Numbered from the stretch's first letter, positions 10,401-23,174 are shown. The stretch: DNA of 64,000 bases from Oopsacas minuta (GCA_024704765.1 JAKMXF010000188.1:248001-312000), one strand, 5' to 3'. Translations and numbers: made by a program. Notes: generated by a model from the letters alone, not told the origin.

Positions 10401-13400
10401 GGTATCCGATATAGTGACTGTTATCATAGATTATACTGTACGGTATGTATTTAATACGTATAGTATATGATAATACATTTGATAAGGGTAACCTAGGGCG
10501 TTTACTTTATGGGATGTGGAGTCACAATGGATTTAGCTAATGCGAACTTGAATATATTATTGGAATGGTAGCCTATGTATTTTAATTTTATAACATACGA
10601 GCCTTTGGCTCGTCGCTTCGCGATGAATTCGGCACATTGCGCCTCAAGGTATTCAACGGATAAATAAACAGACAAACAACAATTGAGATCTATTAATATT
10701 GATGTGGTTTACACTATTCAGACTCAGCATACTCGAGTATACCAGTATAGCCGTTGAAAGTATGATTGTACCTCAATTTTGAACTTTGTTTACTTTATAT
10801 CCATAAAAACAACAATAAATTTATATATGATTAATCCAAAAGTGTAAAATGGGATTCAGCATGTTCGATATATTTAATGAAGTTTTATTGAATTCTATTT
10901 ACTTCCTTGATAAACACGATAAATACATAGTTAAGAGACAATTTCAAAATTGCATACCGTAAATCCTTCCTTGACAACGGATAAACAATCATTGAGATTT
11001 AATAATATAGATTTTAATGTATTTTAGGTGAATTGGTTCGACTTTGTTGCCAGAAAATGATTTCCATCGGAATTCTCTTCAAAGGACAATCAACTCCTAA
11101 ATTCGACAAAATAGAATCTTTCGAGTCAAGTTTCGTATCACAAATAGAAGAAGGAGATAAACCAGATATCAAAATAATAACAGGAATACTGAACCAGTTT
11201 GATATTACTCCCAGTGAGCAGGATTGTCAGTTAGTGAGAGATGCTTGTGTAGCTGTTAGTACTAGGGCAGCTAGGTTATCTGTTGCTGGGATTATTGCAC
11301 TTGTTAAGAAGATGAACAGAATAGAAGGTATATAACTAATTACTCATAGGTCTATTGTATTAGTTGATTTAATTCGATCTTCTGAATGCTTAGTATTTAA
11401 TGGGTACTGCCGTCAAGATACACCGTACAGCTTTACAATAATTTGTACAGCTCCTATAGGGAGATGCCTTAATTCTATGGACGATGTGCGACGTCCGTCC
11501 GCGAAATCTAACCGTCAGATTAACATGAAATATTCATGTCTTAATCTGGGTGCCCGCCGCGTACCTAAATCGGTTCCGCGTTTTGTAGCAAAAATTGATT
11601 GCGTAAAATAGATAAATAGGTTCTGTGATTGTGTAATAGGATTCATATATTCAATTCTGGGTAAGAAATATCCATAGACAAACATCTAACGTCATGTTTT
11701 CTGTGCGGACTATACTTTAGGAAAGGATCAGTATTGATATGGTTGGTTGCCTATATTTTTTTTATCCGTTCGCGATGTACTTCCAATACTATAATAGATT
11801 AAGGCCTGAATTTCAGGATATGAGGACAATTACAGCTGGTTTGCATATAAGCTTTTGAAGCGAGTCTGCCACAATCAGCCACTTTATATCATTCCCATAG
11901 AGATAAAAAAAGATATGCCATTTAGAATATGATATTAATCACAAAGTGGAAGAGGTAGTAATAAATAGTCCAGAAATCGTTCCAGTTGAAATTAGAAAAG
12001 GTAGAAAATATATGAATTTCATTTGGTATATTCGACGCTACGGCTATGGGGCAATATTATTGTTAATTCAAGCTGATAAAATGTATTTATCTACAGATTC
12101 TACACTATATTTAAGTTATTTGTCAATCATACGTGGAGACTTCCCCAATAGTAATAATACACAGTGCAGAAACACGAAATATTTACTTCTGCTGTCATCA
12201 ATTCCTGGAAGTGCTAACCCTTGTACAGATATTCCCGTTAGCATCGCGATATGAGCTGGAGTTAATGAACAACGATCATCGGAGACAATTTTAGTTGTAG
12301 AGGAGAATGATCTTTCCACACTAGCTGTACCCATTGGTCGACAGAGAAAATAGGTCGCCATACAGCCTTCAAGGTTGCGTTGGACATAAACTTCTTATAT
12401 GCATCTTCTTGAGTATTACATCCTTCGAATAGCTTATGAATTTGGAGAGAGTGTAGATTTCTCTGTCCAGGGCAGATTTGTCGAAACCAAACCTCAAACT
12501 TACCAAACAAATTCCACTTCCGGGTTTCATCCAACCCACTGAATCAAACCTTGCAAGAATTGGCAAATTAATACTATCCTGTGAGAATCTTGCATCTATT
12601 TCACATATCAGTCCTGATATGTAGTTACCGAGTAGACTCTCGATTGGAATCTATGGAAAGCGTTTCGAGTGAAGAGGACCACTTTCGAAGATTTCAAAGC
12701 ATGCTGCCGTAATTTGTTTTGAGAGTGCATTAAATTCTTCATTTATGAATATAGAGATATCCAGATCTTTCAGAAGTGTCACAAATGCCTTAGTTTCAGA
12801 TACGGCATAAGAATAGTCAATCTTCGGGTCTTTATAACAGAGAGCTGAGACGGTTTGTGTGTCCGAGCAAGATTTGAAGCATAACGAGAATTTTCAATAT
12901 ACACACAGATATATACTTGAAATCACTCTACATTTCAAGCGATCTTCCTGATTAAAAGAATTATTATCAGAAATATCTTGAAGGGACTTGAGTATATATA
13001 CTATACATTGACCAGCCTATCGATACTTTTACCAGTAGTAAGCAATTGTGTTACAGCAGGCTGTATGTGTGTTTTCACATTCATCCCATCTTCCAAACAT
13101 TTGGCAAAATGTCGGCCTTCCGATTAGATATTTGAAAGATTTCAAACGTGGCGTTGACAAGTTCTATTACTTCCCTCACTAAAGGAACTTCATTAGCTGC
13201 TGTGTTACATACTAGTGCAAGACGATGAGCACGACGATGCTCGAAAAGAATATATTATTCCAGAAACGCCTTAAATATCTGTATACCCTCCCTGTTCGCT
13301 AGACATATTTCTGATCCCTTCAAAAGATGCGTCCGGCATAGATATTTGTCTAACCCAATGTCTTGACACGATCACATTCCAGTTTTAAAGATATATCTTG

Positions 13401-14628
13401 CATAAATACTCAAAATTCCTTGATTGTGGACAGAAGTTACTTCTGCCAATATTGTCGTCAATGAGCGATAGATATCCAGCGATGCTGAACGATCAGCATT
13501 GGTGTCTTCTCAAATCTGTTTACCGAACAACTCCAAAAACTCCGTAACTGAGGTATTTGACTTATAAGTGGTATTATGGTCTCGATTCTGGGTCCAGGTA
13601 TCTATGTCATCACTCATTCGACAAGTGAGGGATACCAACTCTTCAAATTTAGCTGTACGTGGAATTTTCTCCTTGGATTGAAAATAAACAAAGTCAAGAT
13701 AATTCAAAATATACTTCTCCTTCCTCATATACTTCTCCTTCCTCATATACTTCTCCTTCCTCATAGACTTCTCCTTCCTCATAGACTTCTCCTTCCTCAT
13801 AGACTTCTGCTTCGCTAGGTTTTCAGATGCCTCTTTAATGTAAATGCCGATGCTTCTATTCATCAAAGCAAGTTGTATGTGTTTACTGTCCTTTTCGTGA
13901 AAAGAGAAAGTTCCCACAAGTATACATTATATCTGAATACTTACTACTTAACAATTATTGGGGCAGTTACAATTGGAAATTTGGAATCATAATTGCTCTA
14001 AGAATATTCATCACCAATCATATAATAGTACGTAATTATGTATATCAAATAAATAAGAATATAAAAGGAATTTGTGGATGAGTACAATTGGAGAGGGATA
14101 ATTTTATCGTGAAAATTTAGAGTACGTCAATCCCCTGACTCTAGATGAACCCCTGCAAACAGTCTGTTGGCTGGACATCTTTTTACAGATTAGCGAGGTG
14201 TTCATCTATTAGAACTATCAATAAATAAGATATATATATATTATTTGACATGACAACTATGAGTTACGTAGGTACAGAAATGAATAATTGGATATATCAG
14301 AACATATTATGTATTATCCCTGTTACAATTCGAGATATATATACTTCACAAATCTAATTAATTTTTCAATAACTAAATAGTTCTAATGTTTCTAATTATT
14401 TGATTATAGACAGAGTAGGTTTCCTCCATAAATTAATAGCGATCTTATTTCATAGGTTGTACAGTAGCAATAGACGGTACTTTATTCAAAAAGCATCCTA
14501 AGCTCTCTGGAATAATGAGACAAACGTTAGATGAAGTGTTGCCTGGTAACAAGATACGTATTGTGGAATCTGAAGATGGATCTGGTAGAGGTGCTGCTAT
14601 AACAGCAGCTCTGGCCTCTTTACCTTAA
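7500..14628 (+). CDS. Hexokinase, single catalytic domain, six exons
   Basis: The enzyme phosphorylates glucose and other hexoses with ATP at the entry to glycolysis. Exons read by eye: 7500-7802, 9027-9181, 9265-9452, 9984-10202, 11028-11327 and 14456-14628. All introns are GT-AG, phases agree, and they join to 445 residues, the normal length of a 50-kDa hexokinase. Motifs in order: LDLGGSNFRVLL (about 69-80, phosphate 1), LGFTFSFPV (133-141), catalytic aspartate in VNDTTGT (D192), GLILGTGTNACY (210-221), INTEWGAFGENG from about 243, CTVAIDGT and DGSGRGAA near the end. There is no second domain and no mitochondrial-binding N-terminus. Intron 1 holds a dispersed repeat and pogo-like debris, intron 2 is only 83 bp, and intron 5 (3.1 kb) holds a decayed hAT transposon. 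Confidence 0.92.
8041..8200 (+). repeat. Dispersed repeat, 'GTACAGCTCCTATAGGGAGAT' family
   Basis: The block with CAGCTCCTATAGGGAGAT, then a GACGTCTGTC-like GC-rich piece and GCGAAATCTA, recurs at about 11446-11570 in hexokinase intron 5 and, inverted, at about 34275-34405 in methyltransferase intron 1. The three copies share order and spacing, so this is one repeat family. No open frame is shared. Confidence 0.65.
12116..13917 (-). pseudogene. Decayed hAT transposase inside hexokinase intron 5
   Basis: On the minus strand the low-coordinate end encodes the C-terminal hAT dimerisation signature (TASVERSFSSTTKIVSDDRC then SLTPAHIAML), in pieces spread over more than one frame. Upstream pieces at 12262-12566 and 13510-13917 have the composition of hAT transposase, including a segment starting SFHEKDSKHIQLAL. 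Stop codons and frame changes between the pieces show it is dead. It is antisense to the host hexokinase. I could not define terminal repeats or an 8-bp target duplication. Confidence 0.7.
13710..13808. repeat. 18-bp tandem repeat, about 5.5 copies
   Basis: The unit is close to TTCTCCTTCCTCATATAC, with a change from ATATAC to ATAGAC in the later copies. Because the unit is a multiple of three, it is read on the minus strand as a repeated hexapeptide of the form (S/Y)MRKEK within the hAT remnant. It looks like replication-slippage growth. Confidence 0.85.
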
Positions 14629-15313
14629 ATAGGAAATTGATGGATTTACTGAGCTATACATTTACTTTATAGAGTATGGGAATATTAATTAGATTTTATT
14701 TGTGGTAAATTCTATCGAAATTAGTTGACAAGGATTATATATTATAAAATGGATCTGTTTATTGTAATTGTTGAATTATTTGATAATCTGTTATTATTGT
14801 AAGAGTATCCATATTATTGCATTTATAGCTACAATCTGACTGTATGTCTTAGTCGGTCAAGATTCTGATCGATACCCAACCAGACAACTATAGCCATAGG
14901 CATCCGAGATTTTTGTCCTGCTCGTTCGGATAATTACGTATAATTAAAGTCAAATATAGGCTACGCATAATATTAATAGAGCACTGGTTAATCTTCTCAA
15001 TCTGGTTAATCGGGTCATTTGACCAGAAACAGAGCCATGCAAATAGTGTTACATTACTCCGGTTAATCGAGTCAACACCATTATTCCACTTAATCAGGTC
15101 AAATGACCTGGTTCCGAAGTGACCCTATTTAGCGGAGTCTACTGTGTAAATATCCATTGTATGAGGGCTAGTATATCTCCTGGTAAACTCTGGGTAGACC
15201 TCTGTGCCATACCACCCGGATATTTCCTGGTGCCCGCAGGTGGGTTACGGGTGACGACATTTATAACTATATGTTTGTATTTACGTATCATACTTTACGC
15301 TTACAGCAAATTG
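14629..15313. other. Intergenic stretch with pogo-like debris
   Basis: No gene is seen between hexokinase and the Tim29-like gene. Around 15000-15110 the motifs TAATCGGGTCATTTGACC and TTAATCAGGTCAAATGACC lie in inverted orientation, and the sequence TCTACTGTGTA near 15137 resembles a pogo-type terminus, so a small inverted-repeat element is likely. No reliable promoter signal was found. Confidence 0.45.
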
Positions 15314-15820
15314 ATGGTATTTTTTGCAAGAAGATTTTCATCATACAAACAATCCATAACAAACATTCTGACAGATTATGCAGAAACATTTCGAAGCTTT
15401 GGCAAATATTTCCGAGATAATCCTATAAAATGTTCTATCTCTTCGTCAGCTTTCCTCCTCCTTGCATATTTTACCTACCATTGTCCTGATAAATATTCTT
15501 ATGCAAATGAAATAATATCAAATACTAATGAGATATCTCTTCTCCCTTATCGACTTCGTAAAAGAACTACACAAGATCAGATATTTCACCTCATGCTATT
15601 ACTAGACCAAGGAAGTATCTGTACATTCTCTATTGGTCCATGTCGTATAGCTTATAAACGAAGAACTCCGTTCAACAACAGATTATATTATTTCAATTCA
15701 AAGTTTCTAATTCCCTCACATCTCACGTTCTTAGATAGAATATTAGACATAGGATTCATGAATAAATGGTGGTTTATGGATAAATTTATGTTAGATTATG
15801 ATGTAAGCGATGAAGAATAA
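15314..15820 (+). CDS. TIMM29: Tim29-like mitochondrial import protein
   Basis: In animals Tim29 is a subunit of the TIM22 complex, which inserts carrier proteins into the mitochondrial inner membrane. The chosen ATG gives 168 residues beginning with a basic, hydrophobic segment (MVFFARRFSSYKQ) that suits mitochondrial targeting. The frame continues upstream to a GTG at 15119, but that extension does not look like the family. DYAETFRSFGKYFRDNP at about 20-36, a membrane segment (SSSAFLLLAYFTYHC), and the C-terminal RILDIGFMNKWW followed by MLDYDVSDEE match the known Tim29 pattern. It ends just after the DEE, while vertebrate Tim29 carries a further tail of about 80 residues. Single exon. Confidence 0.8.
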   Translation: MVFFARRFSSYKQSITNILTDYAETFRSFGKYFRDNPIKCSISSSAFLLLAYFTYHCPDKYSYANEIISNTNEISLLPYRLRKRTTQDQIFHLMLLLDQGSICTFSIGPCRIAYKRRTPFNNRLYYFNSKFLIPSHLTFLDRILDIGFMNKWWFMDKFMLDYDVSDEE

Positions 15821-16221
15821 TATCTATTCTATTGTATTTGTATGTTACAATCTATACACTAATTACACTTGGCTATCCAAACAAATAACCAAGAGTGTAA
15901 ATTATAATTATTGGATTTCTTTGTGTGAGAATATATCCCCTTCCCCTCCCTCTTCAGAATTATTTCGAACATAGTGTTCAAAAAGGTGACTAATATGTCA
16001 TAATTATGTCAAATGTGAGAATTTTCGTTTAACACTTGAACTTGTTCGATGTAACGTACTCCCAATATATTACTGTATGCCAAAAATCACTCCTAGGTGT
16101 CTTCTCTATTCTTTAATCAATTCGGTAAATTCAAGAATATATTTCATACTAATAATCCTATGAATACAAATCATAAAATCAATACTTATACAAGAAATAA
16201 TTAGTTGTGCGTACATAAGAT
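15821..16221. other. Intergenic spacer before EPS8
   Basis: About 400 bases of AT-rich sequence. I see no open frame, repeat or promoter element that I can support. Confidence 0.5.
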
Positions 16222-19200
16222 ATGGGTTCTGGTAAAGACGATAAGAAAGCTAAAACAAAGAAGAAGACTCTGTCAGACCATTACTCAGAAGAGGAGAAGT
16301 ACTGGAGTAGCTTTAATGAGAAATCTAATTCTCTCTCTAGAGACAGAGACCGGAACTTCCTAATGATGTCTGCTAAGTCTAATCAGAAGGATACAAACCC
16401 TGAATCACCACCAGGGAAGAACAAGACACCTATTCTAACACCCCCTGTTGATCTGATACCTACCAGAGGACTGGGTCTACAGGACAGCGACCCCAACACC
16501 TCCCGGTTCCAAGTGGACCACCTTGTCACCCTCCACTACCCTTCTGGTAGGCCACAGCTCCCTGAAGAGAGTGTCCAGCGTATGAGAGAGCTAGCTATAT
16601 CCGGTACTCTATACTCTCAGGAGGTATATCTGTGTGTAGCTAGTTCATATCTTGCTATCAGACAGTTTCATACTAATGAAGTTATCAACTGGTTTCCTAT
16701 GTTACAGATTAGTAAGGTAAGGTCTATATACATACATACTATATACAGTAGAATCTCCTATATTTATTAATTAATACAAATCACACTATAACAATCCACT
16801 GACTTCAATACGTTTTCTAGGAATATTCGTACTGAATATACTCAGTATAAGACCAGTAAACTTTGTATTAAACGACACTCATTTGGTAAGCAAAAAAGTT
16901 CGTTATATACGATGTGTCGCTAAATCCGAAGTTGCTCCAATGGTGTATACTGTATGTACTGTCAATCCAAACCCAATTATTCACAAAGTAGACTAATTTT
17001 CCTGAACTTTCCTGCAAATACAGAACTATTTCTGCATTACACAGTAAAAATCCGCCAAAGTCGTAATATCCAATGTGATTTGAATGCACCAGGCATGGAA
17101 AAGTGTAAATTTATTCGAAGTGTCGTTATACCCGCAGTATGGTGTGTAGAAATAGTGTTGGGGATTTCTGGGCTCGAAAAAGTGTCATTATCACGATTTG
17201 TCGCTAAAACGGATGTCGTAATTCCGAAGTTTACTGTGTACAGTGAAGCGAGACCCCACAAATTTGGTCCCCCGCTTCTACGGGTTCAGCCTTTTGGAGG
17301 TTCATTCGGTACGTGATCTTTTCAGTAAGTGGACAGTTCGGTACATGGTTTTCGCTCTGCTGTTCACACCTTTAAAAAGATTAAGACACCAAATTTGGCA
17401 TGTGTACTCGTATTGACATATAGTTGTGCACATGACATTTGAAAAAGTTCACACTTTTTGACACCAATTTTAAGTACTACAAATTCCAGAGTTAACCTAT
17501 GAAAGTAAAGATTACAGTGTAACCTCGGTTATCTAGACTGGTTGGTAGTGTTTTGAAAATTAAACTTGGATAATCAAGTTGGTACTTTACTTCATCGTTA
17601 TTATAGATTACTAAAGTAAAAATTTCAATTCATCATAACTTGTTTTTCCTAATTTAGCATAATAATTGATTATTCCAGAATATTTGTAGTAGAATTCCCC
17701 TAGTTCACAACTTATTGATTAACGAATAGTTCTCTAGCTACCCTACCCTCCCCCTGGCCACCCTTAGGGGGTGCACATGTCCACTGTGCCTTATGGTAGC
17801 TACGCGCCTGCCGTCTAACATTAACAATTCTATCCAACAGGTATATGCATACTCTGGAAAGAAAGAGTTCCCCAACCTTTTGATAGTCCACACACATGAC
17901 AATAGAGGCAGTAAGCCGTTCATACACATATTCGGATGTGAGCAAGCTAATAACCGTGAGATAAGAGATCTCTTAATATCCTTCTTAAACAGACGTTATT
18001 CCTCAGAGCTAACACACACCCCACAGATGGACACTATAGAGGAGCATTCATCTTCTGGAGAGGATGCTCCACCCACTCACAGGAAGCTCAGCATCTGGGA
18101 GAAACTCTCCTCTCGTCCCTCTACTAAATCCAAGGCTCTAATATTTGAGGAAGGTGCTGTAGCGGAGGGAGGTGCTGTCAGGACAGACAAATCCCCTCCT
18201 TCTCATAAGATAGGTTTGTTGTATAATTGATTGATCCGAACAGCAGGAAGCATATTTAATTTGTAATAATTCTCTAAGTTTCACCTGAGAAGGGAGCTTC
18301 AGACTACAGTGTTAGTTTATTTAAACGATGTAGTATGTTAGTCCAATATTTGTATAGATATGCAATCAAATATTACAAATTACAAAATCCACATTTACAT
18401 ATTCAGTGGAACCTCGTTAATACGATCACCAAGGGACTGTTAAAATTATTCGCTTTATCAGGAGTTCGTAAACCCTATTGAACAAGATAGGTACCTTGTT
18501 TTATGGTAAATATATGTTTGTCTTATGTGGAAATTCGGATTAACTTAAGGTTCCACTGTAACTTCAAGCAGTGAATTTCATACTACCAAAGACACCATCT
18601 CAGTCATTAGAAAGATTTAACTTATCCAAACACCAAACTTGAATTTCAAACAAAGGTGTTCGTATAACCTAAGGTGTACTACTATTTATATCTTATACAG
18701 GTCTAGCAGCAGCAGAGCTAAATCAACAAAGGAACAAAGCTAACCTAATACAGAGAGATATAGATCTGTTAAATGCTGCTCTAGATGACGTAGAACTAAC
18801 AGCTGATTTAGTTCATAACTACATTACTTATCAAAAGGTAGGGAAGAAGAAAAAGAAAGGGAGGACATCTTCTCGACCCTCAGAGCCTCCTCGTCCCCCC
18901 TCCAAGACAGAGCTAATTGATTCTTTCCAGAAATCTCGGTACGCTACTAATCTGCTAGGAAAGCTAGGTTTGTTATTTCCCACTTATATGATTATTCATT
19001 ACATATTTACAGAAAGTTATTCGTCAGGATGATTGCCTCCCCAACAATGCTCGACATTAGTCCAAGGCAGTGACGTTAACCGATAAAAAACTGCGAAATG
19101 TTGCTTCCTTAGTTAGCTATTTGCTGAGTCCCAACAAATTCACTATTCCAGCCGTCCTCAACAAAGGCCCTTGACCCGTTGGTAACCACGGACGACAACA

Positions 19201-22200
19201 GGGGGCCCATAGGATCTCACATTTTGTATTACAATCTATGGGAGGGGTCCACAGATTATGTTAAATTGGCAGATGGGTGAAAAAGAGTTGGAACCGCTGT
19301 TATACAATTGTATGGCAAATAAGCAATGCATTCTAAATGTACTCGTATTATTGCTACACATATAATTCCTATATAATAGTCTAATACTATAATATGTGTA
19401 ACAGGTCATCATCTAAGGAACCCCAATTGCTGTGAGATACTCAATCTACTCATGGAGACTATAAAGGGATTATCTGACTTTACAGGAGGTTTTAAGTTAG
19501 TGTCAGCTGTTAATGTACCTCTCCTGACAGACAGGTCAGTTAGACTGTTGTCTCGAGGTCTCAGTAAGGAAATGAAGGTGAGCTGTAGCCTATAGTTATT
19601 CGAGAGTGGGTATTATAGAGATATGGCATACGAGCACTTGTGCATTCGGCAATTAAGGTGACCCCACGTCATAGGCGTAAAATCTGTAGGGCCTGTGGGT
19701 GCCTGGGCACCCACGACAGAATAACTTTTGTAAATTTTTAACGAAATATTCGGAAGATTTCAATGCTACTTAAGAATAAATGCATTAAAAGCATTGAACA
19801 CTACTTTAAACAATTCAAACAGTATAAGAGTAGTATCAGGGCTGGGGTTGGTTAGCCGAAATAAGCTTACTAGACCTCCTATTGGTGCTCCCTAGTCGCT
19901 ACACTCCATTTTCATTCTAAATGGGCACCCACTACAGATTGACATCTGAGGGCAAAAGTTTATGCCTATACCCCACCTCGAGGTTCCCTGATCTCAATTC
20001 ATTAAGAGAATGAGTATGCCAGGATATATACTGAGTACGCATTGATACATGACCCAATGTACTTTGACACATTGGTACATCCTTTCATTTCAGCGTTTCA
20101 GAATCGCCTTCAGGGACTGAGACAACTCTATAAGGGGGAAGACAAGCTCTTGTCCATCAAAATCTATGTGAGCATACATCAAATATATTTCATGTATGCT
20201 ACGCAATTCAGACAAATCCATAATCTAGTCATTCATTCAAATATCATTATATGAATCTGAAACATATAAATTTATTTATTTACATGTTATCTGGAATTCA
20301 TTCTATTTCTTTATACCTATTCTAATCCGATTCTATACACAGGTTTATTGGACCAATCTGGGTACAAACTGGATGCTAACTCACTCCAGCTGGCCACAAA
20401 CTAAACCAATTCCTAAATATGACGTCATCTTCTCTAACGGATACACAATAGACAACCTCCCTCTCAATGAGCCCACCATCTGGGGGAATCTAGACCCTCT
20501 CCCTGAGCTGGAACGTCCCACTGACTACTCAGACGCTTATGATCATATCCAAGTAATCCCCCAGGCTGTAGAGAAGATCTCAAAAGACATAGAATCTGCC
20601 GTGTTTAAACAGGCTAAGCAGGTTAAGAGCAGAGCAGCAGATTCTCACACAGATTCTACTCACTCACTCTCCAGCAGTAAGCAGACACCTCAACCTGCTG
20701 TCAAGCCTCCTTCCCTCACTGCTCTACCTCAGGAGAATCAGTTAATCATTACACAGGACTACAAGAGACGATCTAAGGAACAGCTGAGTGTGTATCGAGG
20801 AGAGGTTGTAGACGTGTTGGAGAAGAGGACTGATGCCTATATTGTCCGTAACACACTAGGGGAGCAGGGGTTTGTTCCTATATCCTCCCTCACAGGAGAA
20901 AAGCTACCCTCTAGAAGACAATCCCCTACTGTACCGCGAAAGGACTCTCAACCCCAACCTACCAGCAGGAGAGGTTCCTCAACAGCCATAGGAGACATCC
21001 CTAACTTCGACCCCCCTCCCGTCCCGTTTAGCATACCCCCTCCTCCTCCAGATATTCCACCCAACTGGCCACATGATGTTATTGTCAAGCCAGCACGTCC
21101 TGCTGTGAAACTAAAATCTAAAGGACAACATCATTTGGCATTCGAAGACGCCGGTATAATCAGAGAATTATCTAAACGCAAACCCCTCAGAACTACATCT
21201 AACAATCCCAAACATTTCCCGACTAATCAGCAGCCTGATAATATACAGAGCGAGATTGCACTCAAATTCCAGAGAGAGCCTCCGGTTGCTAGGAAACCAG
21301 ATGTTAACCCGATCACTACATCCTCCACTAAGGAAGATGTGTTGCTATGGTTACAGCACTATTCTTATCTTATTGCAGCTGAGAGGCTGAGAGGAATGAA
21401 GGGATCAGATCTCATATCCGTTACTAAGGAAGAGCTCAGGAATGTGTGCGGGTTTGGAGAGGGCACACGACTGTTTTCTCATCTACAAAAGCAAGGGGCT
21501 GGGGGTGGAGGACACCAATTAGAGACGATGAGTACTCTTTTACCGGGTAGGGATGCAGGAGATGACCAAGATAGGGGAGGGTTCAGTAAGTTCCTAAAGG
21601 AGCATCGTGATAAAATTTCCGGTAAGTCTCCTCACCCTGATGAAGGTCCCTCTGTCTGGCAACAGATACAGGCTTCTAAAGCTGAGACAGAAAAGTTAGA
21701 GAGACGGAGACAGAAGGAAGAGATATGGGCCAGGAGACGACGTACTCGAGAGCTCGAGGAGCAGGCTGACCGTCAGGATACACCTCCCCCTGTGGAAAGA
21801 GAGGAGACTAAGAAGAAGAGTCATAGAAAAGGATCCAGGAAAGATGACACTAAGGAACGGAGGAGCAGAAGGAGACATAAGACCTCTCACAAGATACACG
21901 TGTCTTCTGAGAGCAGTGATTCAGCTGATTCTGATACAACCTCTGTGACGTCATCTGATTATGATTCATACAGTACTTCATCTCAGAGCTCTGAGGATGT
22001 GAAGGAAACTAAATCTAAGAAGAAGGAACCTACTTCCACTGCCCCCCCTCCTGTTGCTCCTCAGCCTGCTGCTCCTCAGTACCCGGGACAGATGTACCCA
22101 CAAATGTTACCCCATGGGTACCCTCAGGTAGGATACATGCCCTCTCCACATATTCAGTACCAAGAGATGATGACACAGCAATTATTACATAATCAGCAAG

Positions 22201-22385
22201 TAGCTCATGCTGAGCAAGATGCCTGGAACGCTGAGATGAGACTCAAACAACTAAGGACCCAGCAAGCCATGGGGCTCCCTCACCCTCCCACAGGTATGTA
22301 CGGTGCTTATGGACCTTCTATTCTTCCTACAACACCTTCTTACGGTTATCCTAGTTTCGAAAGGAACTACACTTCTATCATTTGA
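16222..22385 (+). CDS. EPS8: EPS8 family actin regulator, six exons
   Basis: EPS8 proteins cap and bundle actin filaments and link receptor tyrosine kinase signalling to Rac. Exons by eye: 16222-16716, 17841-18213, 18701-18967, 19405-19577, 20102-20167 and 20343-22385, all GT-AG and in phase, giving 1138 residues. Order of domains: basic N-terminus; PTB domain at about 94-225; a helical segment with ELNQQRNKANLIQRDIDLLN that is typical of the family; the conserved W-containing LGTNW segment opening exon 6; SH3 at about 592-646 (ITQDYKRRSKEQLSV, GFVPISSL); and the SAM-like effector domain at about 787-843 (EDVLLWLQHYSYLIAAERL). A long extra tail follows: a charged coiled coil rich in RR and EE, a Ser/Asp run, and a Pro/Gln/Tyr-rich end. 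That tail is longer than in vertebrate EPS8. Confidence 0.92.
16855..17242. mobile_element. pogo-like MITE in EPS8 intron 1
   Basis: The left end contains CAGTAAACTTTGTATTAAACGACA and the right end is its approximate inverse, with TCGTAATTCCGAAGTTTACTG at about 17218-17238. Internal TGTCGCTAAA motifs repeat the theme. No transposase is present. Confidence 0.5.
18404..18558. mobile_element. 155-bp pogo-like MITE in EPS8 intron 2
   Basis: The ends are CAGTGGAACCTCGTTAATACG and the inverse of CAGTGGAACCTTAAGTTAATC. The right end is followed by TA; the left flank is TT, so the target duplication is imperfect. No coding potential. Confidence 0.7.
19670..19970. mobile_element. Inverted-repeat element in EPS8 intron 4
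   Basis: The left end has CATAGGCGTAAAATCTGTAG and GTGCCTGGGCACCCAC; the right end has TGGGCACCCACTACAGATT and AAGTTTATGCCTATA, the inverse order. Related fragments with GCCCACCCAGA lie at 25820-25910, and a CATAGGCGTAGGAGCAGG start lies at 43014. No transposase seen. Confidence 0.5.
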
Positions 22386-22745
22386 ACAATCAACTGTTAT
22401 ATTTGTATTTTATAGTATAAACAGTGTTTTACCCCTCTTATCGTTAATACATATTCTACACTTATTTATTCATGGAATATCAATTCAAAATTATTTGTAC
22501 TTTGAACTTTATGCCCAGATATTCTACCATGCGAACACATCGAACATGGTACACACTTCATCATGAACATCTTTCATGAATACGAATAAATCTGAATGTA
22601 GCAATAGCTTCATGCAATCGACCTATAATAATATAGTTTTATTTAACAATTATATATTAGCTGTACTTATACTAATGAGATCATCCACTCTTGACCATTT
22701 TCCATTTGTTTATTCCAGGATCAGTTAGATATCGATAAGTATCAC

Positions 22746-22790
22746 GGTTGCCGTGGGAACGGAATTTCAATTCCCATTCCCACGGCAACC
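22746..22790. repeat. 45-bp strong hairpin
   Basis: The outer arms GGTTGCCGTGGGAA and TTCCCACGGCAACC are a perfect 14-bp stem. An inner GGAATT / AATTCC stem continues the fold, leaving mismatched bases between the stems and a two-base loop. It is much more GC-rich than its surroundings. It is short for an animal pre-miRNA. Confidence 0.7.
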
Positions 22791-22926
22791 CTCCTGCTAA
22801 GTATGGTTACATTTTGAATTATTAAGGTTTGTATGTATTGTTTAACTTTTGAGATTGAGATTGACCGGTCTGTTCGGTTTACGGATAAGCTGACGGGTTC
22901 TATCTCTAGCCTCGAGCTATTATGTA

Positions 22927-23174
22927 CACTGCCTGGCCAAAAGTATTGGAACACCCTGCCACAATTAATACCTGAAACAAAGGCTATGCTACCATAGTTG
23001 TATAAGCTAAAGATGATTACAAAAAATGTTGAACTTAAATATATCGTAAAACGAATGATAACAAGCTATTGTTCTACTTTCTGCAATATCCATAGAATCT
23101 TTCAACATATTCTCATCTAATGCCACTTGTGCACAAGTTGTAAACAGTGTTCCAATACTTTTGGCCAGGCAGTG
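22927..23174. mobile_element. 248-bp Tc1/mariner-type MITE
   Basis: The ends are a long inverted repeat: CACTGCCTGGCCAAAAGTAT on the left and its inverse on the right, about 28 bp, continuing into TTGGAACAC. Both ends are flanked by TA (22925-22926 and 23175-23176). No open frame. The rest of 22386-23474 shows no gene. Confidence 0.85.

Noticed and set aside
15119-15313. N-terminal extension of the Tim29-like gene
   Set aside because: Begins at GTG next to pogo-like debris; the ATG at 15314 gives a better mitochondrial targeting sequence.
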